A DNA stretch of 64,000 nt from Nissolia schottii (Eukaryota; Streptophyta; Magnoliopsida; Fabales; Fabaceae), in contig QANU01063326.1 of assembly GCA_003254905.1 (NCBI GenBank), forward strand, positions 304,630 through 368,629, read 5' to 3'. The position numbers and the translations under genes are program-made. How positions within the stretch are numbered: position 1 is the stretch's first letter; the number at the start of each line of letters is the position of its first letter. The notes under the pieces are model-generated. The model was not told where the DNA came from. It saw only the letters and a list, made by a program, of their open reading frames with translations, and did not search any database. Below, piece after piece: positions 1 through 9,954 of the stretch.

Positions 1-531
1 CCCCCCCTTCTCTCTGCCCTCTGTTGTCACTACTCTCTAACCCTTTCCTTCCTTCTCTCTTTTCTCCAATTTTCACATACAGTAACCTTCTCTTCGGTAC
101 GAAGGAAAGAAGGGGCGTTTTTTCTTTTCTTTCTTCTTCGTTCCCATTCGCTGAAAAACGCGTATTGTTGCTGCCTTCATGTCCTTGCGCTCAGTTTTTG
201 CTCCTAATGTCACCCTTTTATCCACTCTTCTTCTTCTTCTTCTGTCTCCCTTTTCCCAGCTTAGATTTATTATCTGCATCACTGAATCGTGATTCCGGTT
301 TCTCTGTCTTCTCTTTCTCCTTTTGAGCTGTGAAACTGGTAAGATCTGAGGTGCTGAGATTGAATTTAATGAGATGGAACCTGAGAATAAATTGGATCTT
401 TTCGATTGGCTGGAGTTTCTGAAGATTTGAGAGTTTTGGCCTACCTTGTTGCGTGTTGTTTTTGGTCGAGGAAGAAAAAACAAAAAAAGAAAAGAAAAGA
501 AAAGAAAAGAAAATAAAATAAAAGAAAAAGG
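1..531 (+). promoter_or_regulatory. 5' leader and proximal region of the bHLH gene
   Basis: The first 330 bases are strongly pyrimidine-rich (CT/TTC runs), as is common for plant 5' UTRs. Just before the start codon (481-530) there is a purine-only tract made of repeated AAAAG units. A 100-codon open frame starts at 24 and ends at 326 within the leader. It is low-complexity and could only matter as an upstream ORF if transcription starts before 24. No TATA box can be placed with confidence because the window begins here. Confidence 0.45.
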
Positions 532-2475
532 ATGAAGATAGGGCGCGTGGTGTGGGACGACGACGACAAGGCCATGGTGGCGGCCGTTTTGGGAGCTAGG
601 GCCTACGATTTCCTGGTGACGAGCTCATGCGCGCACGAGAGCCTCTTAATCGCCGTGGGGAGCGACGAGAGCCTCCAGAACAAGCTGTCCGATCTGGTGG
701 AGCGGCCGAGCGCGGCGTCAAATTTCAGCTGGAACTACGCAATTTTTTGGCAGCTATCGCAGTCGAAATCGGGGTGCTGGGTTCTAGGGTGGGGCGACGG
801 GTGCTGCAGGGAGCCGAACGAGGAAGAGGAAGAGAACGAAAACGGAGGAGGGAGAGGGATTCAGGGTTTCCGTATGGAGGACGAGACCATGCAGCAGAGG
901 ATGAGGAAGAGGGTGCTGCAGAAGCTACACACCACCTTCGGTGGCTCTGACGAAGACAATTACGCTTTTGGCCTCGACCGCGTAACTGACACCGAGATGT
1001 TCTTTCTGGCCTCCATGTACTTCTCCTTCCCACGCGGCCACGGTGGGCCCGGGAAGTGCTTCGCCTCCGGGAAGCACCTGTGGCTCTCCGACGCCTTGAA
1101 GCCCTCCTCCGATTACTGCGTCCGCTCTTTCCTCGCCAAGTCCGCCGGGTTCCAGACCATCGTTCTGGTCCCCACCGATCTGGGAGTGCTGGAGTTGGGT
1201 TCCGTCAGGGCGCTTGCAGAGAACTTCGACCTCTTGCAGGCGATTAAATCCGTGTTCTCCACCGCCGCTCGCTCGTCGCCGTACCACAAGCCGGTTCTGC
1301 CGTCGTTGCCGGTGGTGGTGAATGACAAGAGGGACGAGAATGCTGCGGTTTTTACCGGCTTGGCTATTGGGGGAGATCGGAGCAAGGTGGAGGCGGTTCC
1401 CAAGGTTTTCGGGAACCCGGTGAATTCTGGTAGGTCTCATTTCAGGGAGAAGCTTGCGGTTAGGAAGATGGAGGAGAGGCCTTGGGCTGGTGGTGGGGGC
1501 CACATTCCCAATGGGAATAGTAATAGTAATGCCATGAACTTCCCCAATGGTCCTCCTCGGAATAACGGTTTTCATGGCGCCAATTGGGCAGGGAATCATC
1601 ATCATGGCGTGAGTTTGAGGCAGCAGCAGCCTGGCGGCCCTCATCCCGAGATTTTTGCGCCTCCCAGGTCGTCGGCAGCCGCCAGCGGCAATGTTGCGGA
1701 GATGGTTAATGGCGTGAGGCCGGATGTTAGGCTTAGCAGCAGCAGCAGCTATCAACCGCAAAGGCAGGTGCAAATGCAGATTGATTTCTCGGGAGCCACT
1801 TCCATGCCTTCTGTGAGACCTATGGCCGCCGCCGCTGCCGCTGAATTGGAGCTCTCTGATGTTGAGGCATCTTACAAGGAGGAGCAGCCGAGTGCCGCCG
1901 ACGAGAGGAGGCCCAGGAAGCGGGGAAGGAAGCCTGCCAACGGAAGGGAGGAGCCACTCAATCACGTGGAGGCCGAGAGGCAGAGGCGCGAGAAGCTCAA
2001 CCAGCGGTTCTACGCCCTGCGGTCTGTCGTCCCAAACATCTCCAAGATGGACAAGGCGTCTTTACTCGGCGATGCCATTGCTTACATCAACGAGCTTCAG
2101 GCCAAACTCAAGATAATGGAGTCCGAGAGGGAGAGATTCGGAAGCGCTTCCAGGGATCATGGATCATCGGCGGGGCCGGAGGCTTCCCTATCTAGTCAGT
2201 TAGCTCCTGATGTGGATATTCAAGCTGCACAAGATGAGGTCATTGTTAGGGTGAGTTGCCCTCTTGATGCTCACCCTGTTTCAAGAGTGATCCAAATATT
2301 CAAAGATGCACAGATCAGTGTCTTGGAGTCGAAGCTCGCCGCCGCTAACGACAGCATCTTCCACACCTTTGTAATTAAGTCCCAACAAGGATCGGAGCAG
2401 CTTACAAAGGACAAGTTGATTGCAGCACTCTCCCGAGAATCCAACTCCCTGCAGCAATTGTCATCGGTTGGATAG
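532..2475 (+). CDS. bHLH-MYC_N transcription factor, bHLH13/JAM-like
   Basis: Intronless gene for a 647-residue nuclear transcription factor. The N-terminal bHLH-MYC_N domain spans roughly residues 5-240 and holds family-typical stretches such as [31 protein letters not shown] and [17 protein letters not shown] low-complexity Gly/Asn/His/Ala-rich middle follows. The basic region ([16 protein letters not shown], from residue 478) carries the His-Glu-Arg residues that read E-box/G-box DNA. The helix-loop-helix runs to about residue 530, and an ACT-like C-terminal segment lies at about 560-640. Architecture and the start MKIGRVVW match the JAM clade (bHLH3/13/17), which in Arabidopsis represses jasmonate responses by competing with MYC2. 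That role is inferred here. The start at 532 is the first in-frame ATG and matches the conserved clade N-terminus. Confidence 0.93.
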   Translation: MKIGRVVWDDDDKAMVAAVLGARAYDFLVTSSCAHESLLIAVGSDESLQNKLSDLVERPSAASNFSWNYAIFWQLSQSKSGCWVLGWGDGCCREPNEEEEENENGGGRGIQGFRMEDETMQQRMRKRVLQKLHTTFGGSDEDNYAFGLDRVTDTEMFFLASMYFSFPRGHGGPGKCFASGKHLWLSDALKPSSDYCVRSFLAKSAGFQTIVLVPTDLGVLELGSVRALAENFDLLQAIKSVFSTAARSSPYHKPVLPSLPVVVNDKRDENAAVFTGLAIGGDRSKVEAVPKVFGNPVNSGRSHFREKLAVRKMEERPWAGGGGHIPNGNSNSNAMNFPNGPPRNNGFHGANWAGNHHHGVSLRQQQPGGPHPEIFAPPRSSAAASGNVAEMVNGVRPDVRLSSSSSYQPQRQVQMQIDFSGATSMPSVRPMAAAAAAELELSDVEASYKEEQPSAADERRPRKRGRKPANGREEPLNHVEAERQRREKLNQRFYALRSVVPNISKMDKASLLGDAIAYINELQAKLKIMESERERFGSASRDHGSSAGPEASLSSQLAPDVDIQAAQDEVIVRVSCPLDAHPVSRVIQIFKDAQISVLESKLAAANDSIFHTFVIKSQQGSEQLTKDKLIAALSRESNSLQQLSSVG

Positions 2476-4320
2476 CAAAGGGGGTTCTCGCAATTAACAT
2501 TTTTAGTCTTATAGGGAAATGATACATAGAGAAGAACCAATTTCTAAAAGCTTCCTCAGAAATTTTGTTATACAGCGGAGGATCTGAAAAAGGAGCAGCA
2601 GCATTGGGAACTAGATTAGTATAATAATAGTTCCTATTAACTGTGTAGGACAGCCATTTTATGTTGTTTATAGTATACACAGTTTTATCACCAGTATTAT
2701 TCCTGCAATGTCAATTGTTTTATTTAGTTTAACCGATATCATATCATATCATATAGGTTTTCTTTTTCTGTCGATTTTATTCATCCCCATGCCTTCTTAA
2801 GTTCTTAATTTTTTCTTTCTTTGTATTCTATCAAGTTCTGTGCATATGAGGAAAGTGCTAGCTAGTTTAACTACCTGTAATATGCTTTTGTCACTTATAT
2901 AGTGAGATCCCATCTGTAAAAAAAAAAAAAATTGTGCTCTTCCTTGGTGAGACATGTAATTCAACATTTTTAGCATTATTTTTACTGCACTTCAAAGTAT
3001 ATACTTTTCTGATGTTTTTGGTTTTGTCATGGTTTAGGCCGTTTCATGGTCTTGATTTGGTTGGACCGGAATGCTCCTTTGCGTGCATCAATGATGTTTC
3101 GGTGTGTGTGTGTGTATACCTACATGAGGATTAGCTTTTGACTACAAGTAATATCAAAGACATTTCATACCAAAACTAAATTATCAAAGACGAGAGCTTA
3201 TAGGGTGAAATCAGATACCTAGTTCTACAAGTGACTCCATTTTTGGGAATGTTTTATAGGATGGTTTCTTAATTGCATTCCTTTCGTGGATGGGCTGCTA
3301 TTTCCATGTTTAGATTTGTTTGACTTAAATGTGGCATCTCTTTCCTATTTAAGCAACACAGTTGCTAGCTAAATGTCTTTTTATTTCCTCGTAGAAATGT
3401 ATGATTCTTGTAATAATGCTGTCAGTAGGTCTAACTAATGAATGGTTGCCTTTAGTAGAAAGGGAAAATTTTCCTCACATGTTTTTGTCTCTAATTTTTC
3501 TTTTTCTAAAAAAAAAAAGAAATGTATAAATGCTGATGGATTTAACTTGTACATGATTTTTCTCCGCGTTTGTAAAAAGAGTGGTTGGTGTGGCGTTTTG
3601 TTTTGTTTGACTAGAGAAGTCAAAAGAATGGCAAGACACTTTTGCATAGTTGATTCTTAGTTTTATCATATCAGCTTGTTGCAGTAACTGTGAATGGATT
3701 TTCAGGAGAGAAATTCTGAAGTAGTACTAGTAGTACTAGTACTGCTACTAATATATTTGCTTTTTTGTTTCCTTTTTCTTTCTTCTATCTTAGCAACCAA
3801 ATGAGGCGGAATCATATGTGCACTTTAAAGGAAAGACAAGAACCTTAGGATAAAAAGATATTCAAAAGAGAAAAATGAAAAAAAGGGTGGCTAGACTTGT
3901 GCTTTTTAATAAATATATATTCCCGAGCAACAAACAAAATAAATAAACGAAAATGTAAGTACCATTGCGCAAAAACATATAGATATTACAGAAGTGCCAA
4001 ACAACTTGGTTTGAGTGGTCCTGCAATAATGTACGCGTCGTATTCCATAGTGATTTTCTGAATTGTGTAAAACGTTCACGTGCTGAGGTCCTTTCAACTA
4101 ATGACCTCTGCAATGACAAGAATCATGTGGTGCATGTGTTTCCTTTTAAAAGCAATTGAAAGTTTCGACTTTGAGGAGGGGGGGGGGGAGTGTGAAACAA
4201 TTTTGGGAAAGAAAAGTGTGACAAAACCCTTCTTTCACCGGGGCAATGACATTTATGTGATTTTGCATGGAATGTATTTCGAATATATGGGCGAGATTGT
4301 GAAATTACGAAAGTATGAGG
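2476..4320. other. 3' UTR of the bHLH gene and intergenic DNA
   Basis: The first 200-300 bases after the stop are the likely 3' UTR (AT-rich, with AATAAT-type motifs near 2620). The rest is AT-rich spacer with short mononucleotide runs. A small palindromic patch of AGTACT/AGTAGT units sits at 3718-3752. I see no coding segment. Confidence 0.5.
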
Positions 4321-4326
4321 CTTTTT

Positions 4327-4556
4327 TCTGAAATCGCCAATGTTCAGGGCAATTTCAGAAATTTTGAAAAAAATAATAATTTAAAACAGCTCTGAAACCG
4401 GCAGTAGGAAGGACGATTTCAAAGAGCAGGTCTGATGCGACAGGACACGCGACGGGACAGCTCCGGCGGTGAGGGACAACGATGGACTGCGGGAGCAACG
4501 GGGGGAGGACACGCGGCGCGCGTTTGAAATCGGCAGTAGGGAGGGCGATTTCAAAC
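4327..4556. repeat. Left terminal hairpin array (3 units)
   Basis: Three inverted-repeat units lie at 4327-4362, 4389-4426 and 4522-4556. Each begins (C)TGAAA(T/C)CGCC/CGGC, has a loop of about 10-15 bases, and ends with the reverse complement (GGCGATTTCA-like). Units 2 and 3 have nearly the same loop (GGCAGTAGG(A/G)AGG), which suggests recent duplication. GC-rich sequence separates units 2 and 3. Confidence 0.7.
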
Positions 4557-4590
4557 CTGCCATCGCAGTGCGCCGTCCCGAGGCGGACCT

Positions 4591-5043
4591 CACCTGTTTC
4601 TTCATTTCTCTTCACTTCTCCATCTATATTTACTGGTCCCACCTCCCCTTCTTCCTCATCCAGACTTCTCCGAAAATTCCTCCGCCAATTCTGCTTGCTT
4701 CCCTTTTTTTTTGGCCCCCATTTCTGCTTGTTTTCATTTTTCTTTTTTTTTTCTTCCATTATAAATTTTCACATACTTCTTCCATTTTTTGCTAGTATAA
4801 TTTTATGAGCTTTATGTACATAATTTTTTTTTTTTTGCTTTTCATTGTAGTTTTAATTTATTTTTCTTACAGTTAAGTTATTAATTTTTTCATTTCAAAC
4901 CAGTTGTAACGATGACACTGTGAATTTTATATCTGTAGTTTAAAAGGAAAAATCATTACGATGGTGCGAATGGGAGATGACACTATGAACCCATTGTTAC
5001 ACATTTCAGAAAATATCCTGCAGAATAATCAGATTTATACTTA

Positions 5044-5088
<45 letters not shown>

Positions 5089-5690
5089 CATTCATTCTTT
5101 TTTATTATTATTATTGTTATGTTCATTTTCATTCGTTGCTTAGTATTATTATTATTGTTATTAATATAATTTTTTAATTTAATCTAGTAAGAAATTACTT
5201 AGTACATAGTTATTATAATTTTTAAAAATAAATTTAATGTATTAAGTAATTATTAATATTTACTTCTAAGTAATAGAGCCATTTTTATCATTATAGTTAC
5301 CTAATCATGTAAAAGACTTTCAAAATAATGAGTTAAAAGCATGTTTGAGAATTTATAGCAAAGACTAGTTTTCTTATAAAAAGCAAATTAAAAATAATAT
5401 ATTATGTTTAGGTATAAAATAAAAAAAATAATTAAAAGTAGTTTAAAAATATTATTATTATTATTTATGTAACACACACACACATATTATATTATTATTA
5501 TTATTATTTATATATATATAGCGGCATATACACATTTTGTATCATTATTATTTATATATATATATATATATTTTATTATTATTATTATTATTGTTGTTGT
5601 TGTTTTTATTGTTATTATATATTATTATTTTATATATTATTATATATATGTAGCGGCACAGATATAACATATATATATGTACATATTATT

Positions 5691-5722
<32 letters not shown>

Positions 5723-5878
5723 GTTATTATTATTGTTTTTATTGTTATTATTACTATGAAAAGGGAATAAATAATAAAAAAATTAATTATGATAGAGGAA
5801 TATTATTATATACTACTACTAATATTATTATATACTACTCATGACTTATAAATACAATAAAGAACTAATTATTCATAC

Positions 5879-5925
<47 letters not shown>

Positions 5926-6054
5926 CATATTCTCATAAGTATAAGGTATTCTTTTTTTTCAAAAGAGTTTAATGTTCTTTAATAATAATAATAATAAAAA
6001 AATAATAATAATGATAATAACCATAATAATAAAACTAACAATTATTAGTAGTAT
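4591..6054. repeat. AT-rich spacer with trinucleotide and AT microsatellites
   Basis: A pyrimidine-rich stretch (4590-4790) leads into long (ATT)n runs at about 5045-5088, 5565-5595 and 5690-5735, an AC run near 5473-5485, (TA)n at about 5550-5572, and a (CATA)/(AT)n block at 5876-5930. Two short similar tracts containing GCGGCA(T/C)A lie at 5521 and 5653. No exon of the downstream PMD gene can be recognised here, though a first exon could be hidden. Confidence 0.7.
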
Positions 6055-6320
6055 AATCCTAACCATCAACCTAAACCTAAACATAACCCTTACCCTAACA
6101 TAAGCCTTACCCTAAGTCTAACCCTTAACCTAACCCTTACCCTAACCCTAAACCTAACCCTACCCATTAACCTAAACCTAAACTTAACCCTACACATTAA
6201 CCCTTAACCTACCCTTTAACCTAACCCTAACTCTTAACCTAAGCCTAAGTATTACCCTAACTGTAAACCTAAGCATAACCATAAATGTTAAGCCCCAACC
6301 TACGTCTAACCTAACCAACT
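6055..6320. repeat. Degenerate telomere-like repeat tract
   Basis: About 265 bases made of variants of CCTAA, ACCCTAA, AACCTAA and ACCCTTA. The units drift between 6 and 7 bases and many carry substitutions, so this is an old interstitial telomere-like tract rather than a fresh telomere addition. It ends immediately before the recognisable PMD exon. A short cleaner copy lies on the other side of the pseudogene at 8765-8796. Confidence 0.8.
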
Positions 6321-6369
6321 CCCTGATCATATTATGTACAATATCTAATGTCAATTGTCATTGATACAG

Positions 6370-8573
6370 GTTGCATGGCGGTTGCGGACTAGACACGGGG
6401 TCATTGAGCCACCGAGCGTCCTCATACATCTGTATATACAGAATGCTGGTTTACTACAAGCGTCCTTGCTAGGCCATATTGGGGTGAACCAAGGACTTAT
6501 TTCTGTTCTTGTCGAGCGGTGGAGGCCGGAGACCCACACATTTCATCTCCCACATGATGAGTGCGCCATCACGCTGGAGGACGTGAACATGATCCTTGGG
6601 ATCGAGTCAGAGGGTGAAGCCATAACTACCACAGAAATTGTGTTTATAGGACCAGGTCTTATAAACTTATGCCAGGAACTTCTTGGAGTCACACCTGGCC
6701 CTGAAGATATAGACAGATCGTTTATCAATTCGATCTGGTTTAATAACAATTTTGGCGCTGATATCCGCGACGCCATTGACCAATACGACATGGGTCAGAT
6801 ATTGATATGACATGCGCTTGAGTACATTCTACGTCTGTTTGACAGTATCTTGTTCTGCGATAAGCATGGCAACTGGATCCATTCCAAGTACTTGGTCATC
6901 CTTAGAGATTTGGGTGGCCTAGGCAGGTATAGCTGCGGTTCAGCCATTTTAGCCATGCTCTAAAGAGCATTGTATCGCGCTTCGCGCGCAAACTGCAAGA
7001 GAATAAGTGGTTGTATGGTGCTGCTTCAAGTGTGGGCATTTCACAGGTTTCCAACACTTGCACCAAACCCACGTGATCCGAACGTCTTCCAGTTTCCCCT
7101 TGCAGCAAGGTAATTGCTTATTTAGTTGACAGTATCATTGTTTAACATTAGTTTAATAGAACCACCTTTAATCTGATTTATTAAGCCTAATTTTTTGTTT
7201 ACTGCAGGTGGGTTGACCATGACTACATTCCTAACGTTCACAACATTACAGTAAAGGAATATAGAAGAGCAATAGACGATGTGACCCCAGACCATGTGCA
7301 GAATAATACCCTAAAACCTTAGTAATTATTAAGTGCATTGTTAACCTAACCGTCAATCTATGTGAATGTAATCATTTTTTCTGCAGTTTATATGGCAGCC
7401 ATATCGTCAACCCCAGATTGCCGCAATCATACCTGGGGAAGTAAAGAGTAAACAGGGTACGTGGTTGGTAGTATGCCCATTTATATGCTTTGAAATTGTT
7501 GAGTGGCATGCTGCTGATCACATGCTCCGACAATATAGGATGGTTCAGACGGTGCCTTCTGAGCCTAGTTGCAATATCCTGGGTCGTTTGCACAATGTTG
7601 ATCTGAGGGGAAATTCGCAGGCGTTGCTGGCTGCTAACTGGGTGCAAAGGCATCATCCTTGGACCCAGATGTGGGCTAACTACGCGGCATTGGTCGATGA
7701 TAGACTTGTTAATTACAAACCAACCATGCAGTACTGGCAATGGTATCTGGTTCATGGTCATAGATTTCTTAGACAAATCTACGACTATCAACAGGTACCT
7801 GATGTGTGGCAAGAATATTATCCTTTGCCACCGCATGGTACAGTCCCGTGCACCAACCACATGGTTTCTTTGATAAGGGCCAGCACGGTTTGTACATATC
7901 GCCTCCCCAAGATGGTTTCTTTGCTCCGCCACCGCAGGCACATACATATGCTCCGGTCCCCCAAACGGATCCCCTTACACAACTTGGTTTATATGCCTGA
8001 CTAGGCGAATAGATGGCTCAACAATTAGATGAGATTGATAAGGACTTTGACCTATTTAACCCTGACCCCTCGTCAACACAACCTCCCTAACTTCCAGTTG
8101 ATGAAGTTACAATGACGCTAGACCCACTTGATCTCACTGTTGAAGTCACTCCACCTCCGTACAGACCACATGTTCAATCCCTTCTTTTTGGTGAAATGTA
8201 CAGTGAGCAACACTCGTTAGGTAGAAGATCCTTCCACGTAGGATCTTCTTCAAGACATGGTGAGCCACGCGTACGCTTACCAAGAAGATCAGTTGATATT
8301 GATCGTGTGAAAGTACGCAAAGGTACTTTTGAGCCGTTAGGTTCTGGTACTGGGGTTAGGGCAGGGTTTAATTTGAATGAGCTGCCCGAGGATGCATCAG
8401 ACGATGACCATGATAACTCCCAGCCCGATGCACCTTTGAGGCAACCGTCACCCAGATCTGGCCCGAGGGGAAACCTATTTGCGAGGGGAATTCGCAGAGT
8501 ACAAAAGACGAATGATGCGGTGGATGGGACGCCGGAGCAATCACGATGGAGCAAGTACCAGCGACGCAGGTGA
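6370..8573 (+). pseudogene. Plant Mobile Domain (MAIN-like) pseudogene
   Basis: The first visible exon begins after a splice acceptor (ending CAG at 6369) and runs to a GT donor at 7110. It shows PMD motifs: ERWRPETHTFHLPHDECAIT, then LEDVNMILGI, and later an ILRLF..ILF.DK segment. Two in-frame stops break it (TGA at 6808, TAA at 6961). The intron 7110-7207 is canonical GT-AG and rejoins in frame to VDHDYIPNV. A third exon starts at 7387 (after CTGCAG) and carries the PMD C-terminal motifs VEWHAADHMLRQ and the DLRG segment, followed by a region around W. A frame change falls near 7840-8000, and the Pro-rich/Asp-rich tail continues in another frame to 8573. PMD proteins such as MAIN and MAIL1 act in silencing and meristem upkeep, but this copy is element cargo and broken. 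Confidence 0.8.
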
Positions 8574-8764
8574 GCAGGGGTATGATCTTCATGATCGTCA
8601 AAATATTAGGGCACCCAACAGATATACCCCTACAGAGGCATCGAGGCACCAAGATTTTCATGAACAATTATGAATGTACTTGTACCCATCTAAATTGAAC
8701 AAATTGTGCATGTGATTGTAATTTTCATTGTTATCTTTCATTGTAAAATTGTATTTTCATTATG

Positions 8765-8796
8765 AAACCTAACCCTAACCCTAACCCTAACCCTAA
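8765..8796. repeat. Short (CCCTAA)n tract
   Basis: About five consecutive CCTAAC/CCCTAA hexamers follow the end of the PMD pseudogene. The unit is mainly 6 bases, unlike the usual 7-base plant telomere unit (CCCTAAA). Confidence 0.85.
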
Positions 8797-9004
8797 ACTG
8801 CTAACCTCAACATTATTTTTTCTTACCTCACCATCATAAAAAATATATGCAGCAACACTATAAAAAATAATCACACACTATGAATATTACCACTCAATCA
8901 GCAAGAGGAAACAGAAAAATTCAAGAATGATAGTAAGAAAGAAGAGAGTGAATGAGCTCTTCATTTCCCTTTTATACACCCGAAATTAAATAAATTTTTT
9001 TTTA

Positions 9005-9195
9005 CTCTGAAATCGCCACAATATATGGCAATTTCAGAGCCTGAAATCTCCATGATGTATGGCGATTTCAGAGCCTTTTTAAAAAAAATTAATTTTTGTC
9101 TGAAATCACCACCCTGGGTGGCGATTTCAAACCTAAAAAAGAAAAATTAAATTCAGATTTTTCTAAAATCACCACACAGAGTGGCGATTTCAGAA
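9005..9195. repeat. Right terminal hairpin array (4 units)
   Basis: Four inverted-repeat units lie at 9005-9039, 9040-9075, 9098-9133 and 9161-9195. Each starts CTGAAATC(G/T/A)CC or a one-base variant and ends with GGCGATTTCA/GGCAATTTCA after a loop of about 10 bases. They are the same family as the left array at 4327-4556, so seven related hairpins bracket the element. Confidence 0.75.
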
Positions 9196-9197
9196 AA

Positions 9198-9922
9198 TCT
9201 GCCCTTACATCCATAATTTTTTCCCAGCCACCATATTATGGGATTATAAAAAGTTGGATGACATATATAAGTAAAAAATCCTCTTTCATCCACTATCTGT
9301 AAATGAGAAGGAGCTAGGGAGCCAGTAAACTATCAATTTGTTTTTCCAACGACATCGTCAATTTATCTATTAAATCTTCTAAAACTTTATATGACATCAA
9401 ATTAAGTATTTCAAAAAATTAAGTGACATCAAGTTAATTAGTCATAAAAACTTATGACATCAAGCTATCTTTAAAGTACAAATTTAGGTATTCAAAAAAC
9501 TAAGTGGATTATTTTGGTTCCCTTAATATTGATAAGGGTAACCTCTTAATAATAACAAGCGAAACGATAATATTCTTTTCATTTTAAAATAATTGTTTAC
9601 TTTTTTATTTTGATATGTTTTAAAATAGTTATTCATTTATTAAATTTAAATATCATTAATTATTTCTTTTCTTAACATATAATAACATCTCTCTCACATA
9701 TCTATTATAATATTTCTCGCTATCTATTATAATAAGGATAATTAGATAAAATATTATCATTTTTTTTATTTTCACATTTTTCGATCATTTTCTTAATATA
9801 CCGGCATAAAAGAGAAAGTGAATCATTATTTTAAAACTGAAGAAATATTTAGTAATGAGTGGTTCATGTACCCTTCACAATGAACCCTTATTTATTTTAT
9901 TATTTATATATATTTTTATTAC

Positions 9923-9954
<32 letters not shown>

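Larger units (their letters stand above)
4324..9197 (+). mobile_element. Putative DNA element carrying a PMD gene
   Basis: The two ends share the 16-mer TTTTCTGAAATCGCCA in inverted orientation (4324-4339 and 9182-9197). Each end is a cluster of short hairpins built from the same core (GAAATCGCC...GGCGATTTC). Between them lies a degenerate Plant Mobile Domain gene. PMD genes are known as cargo of Mutator-like and some LTR elements, so a MULE-like transposon is the simplest reading. I found no clear target-site duplication next to the 16-mers, so the true boundaries may differ by some bases. Confidence 0.55.

Noticed and set aside
925..1965. 346-codon minus-strand frame over the bHLH gene
   Set aside because: Antisense shadow of a GC-rich coding region with clear bHLH-MYC_N homology on the other strand.
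4355..4808. Several frames of 74-134 codons on both strands
   Set aside because: They run through the GC-rich hairpin array of the PMD element and the pyrimidine tract after it; competing frames on both strands and no domain.
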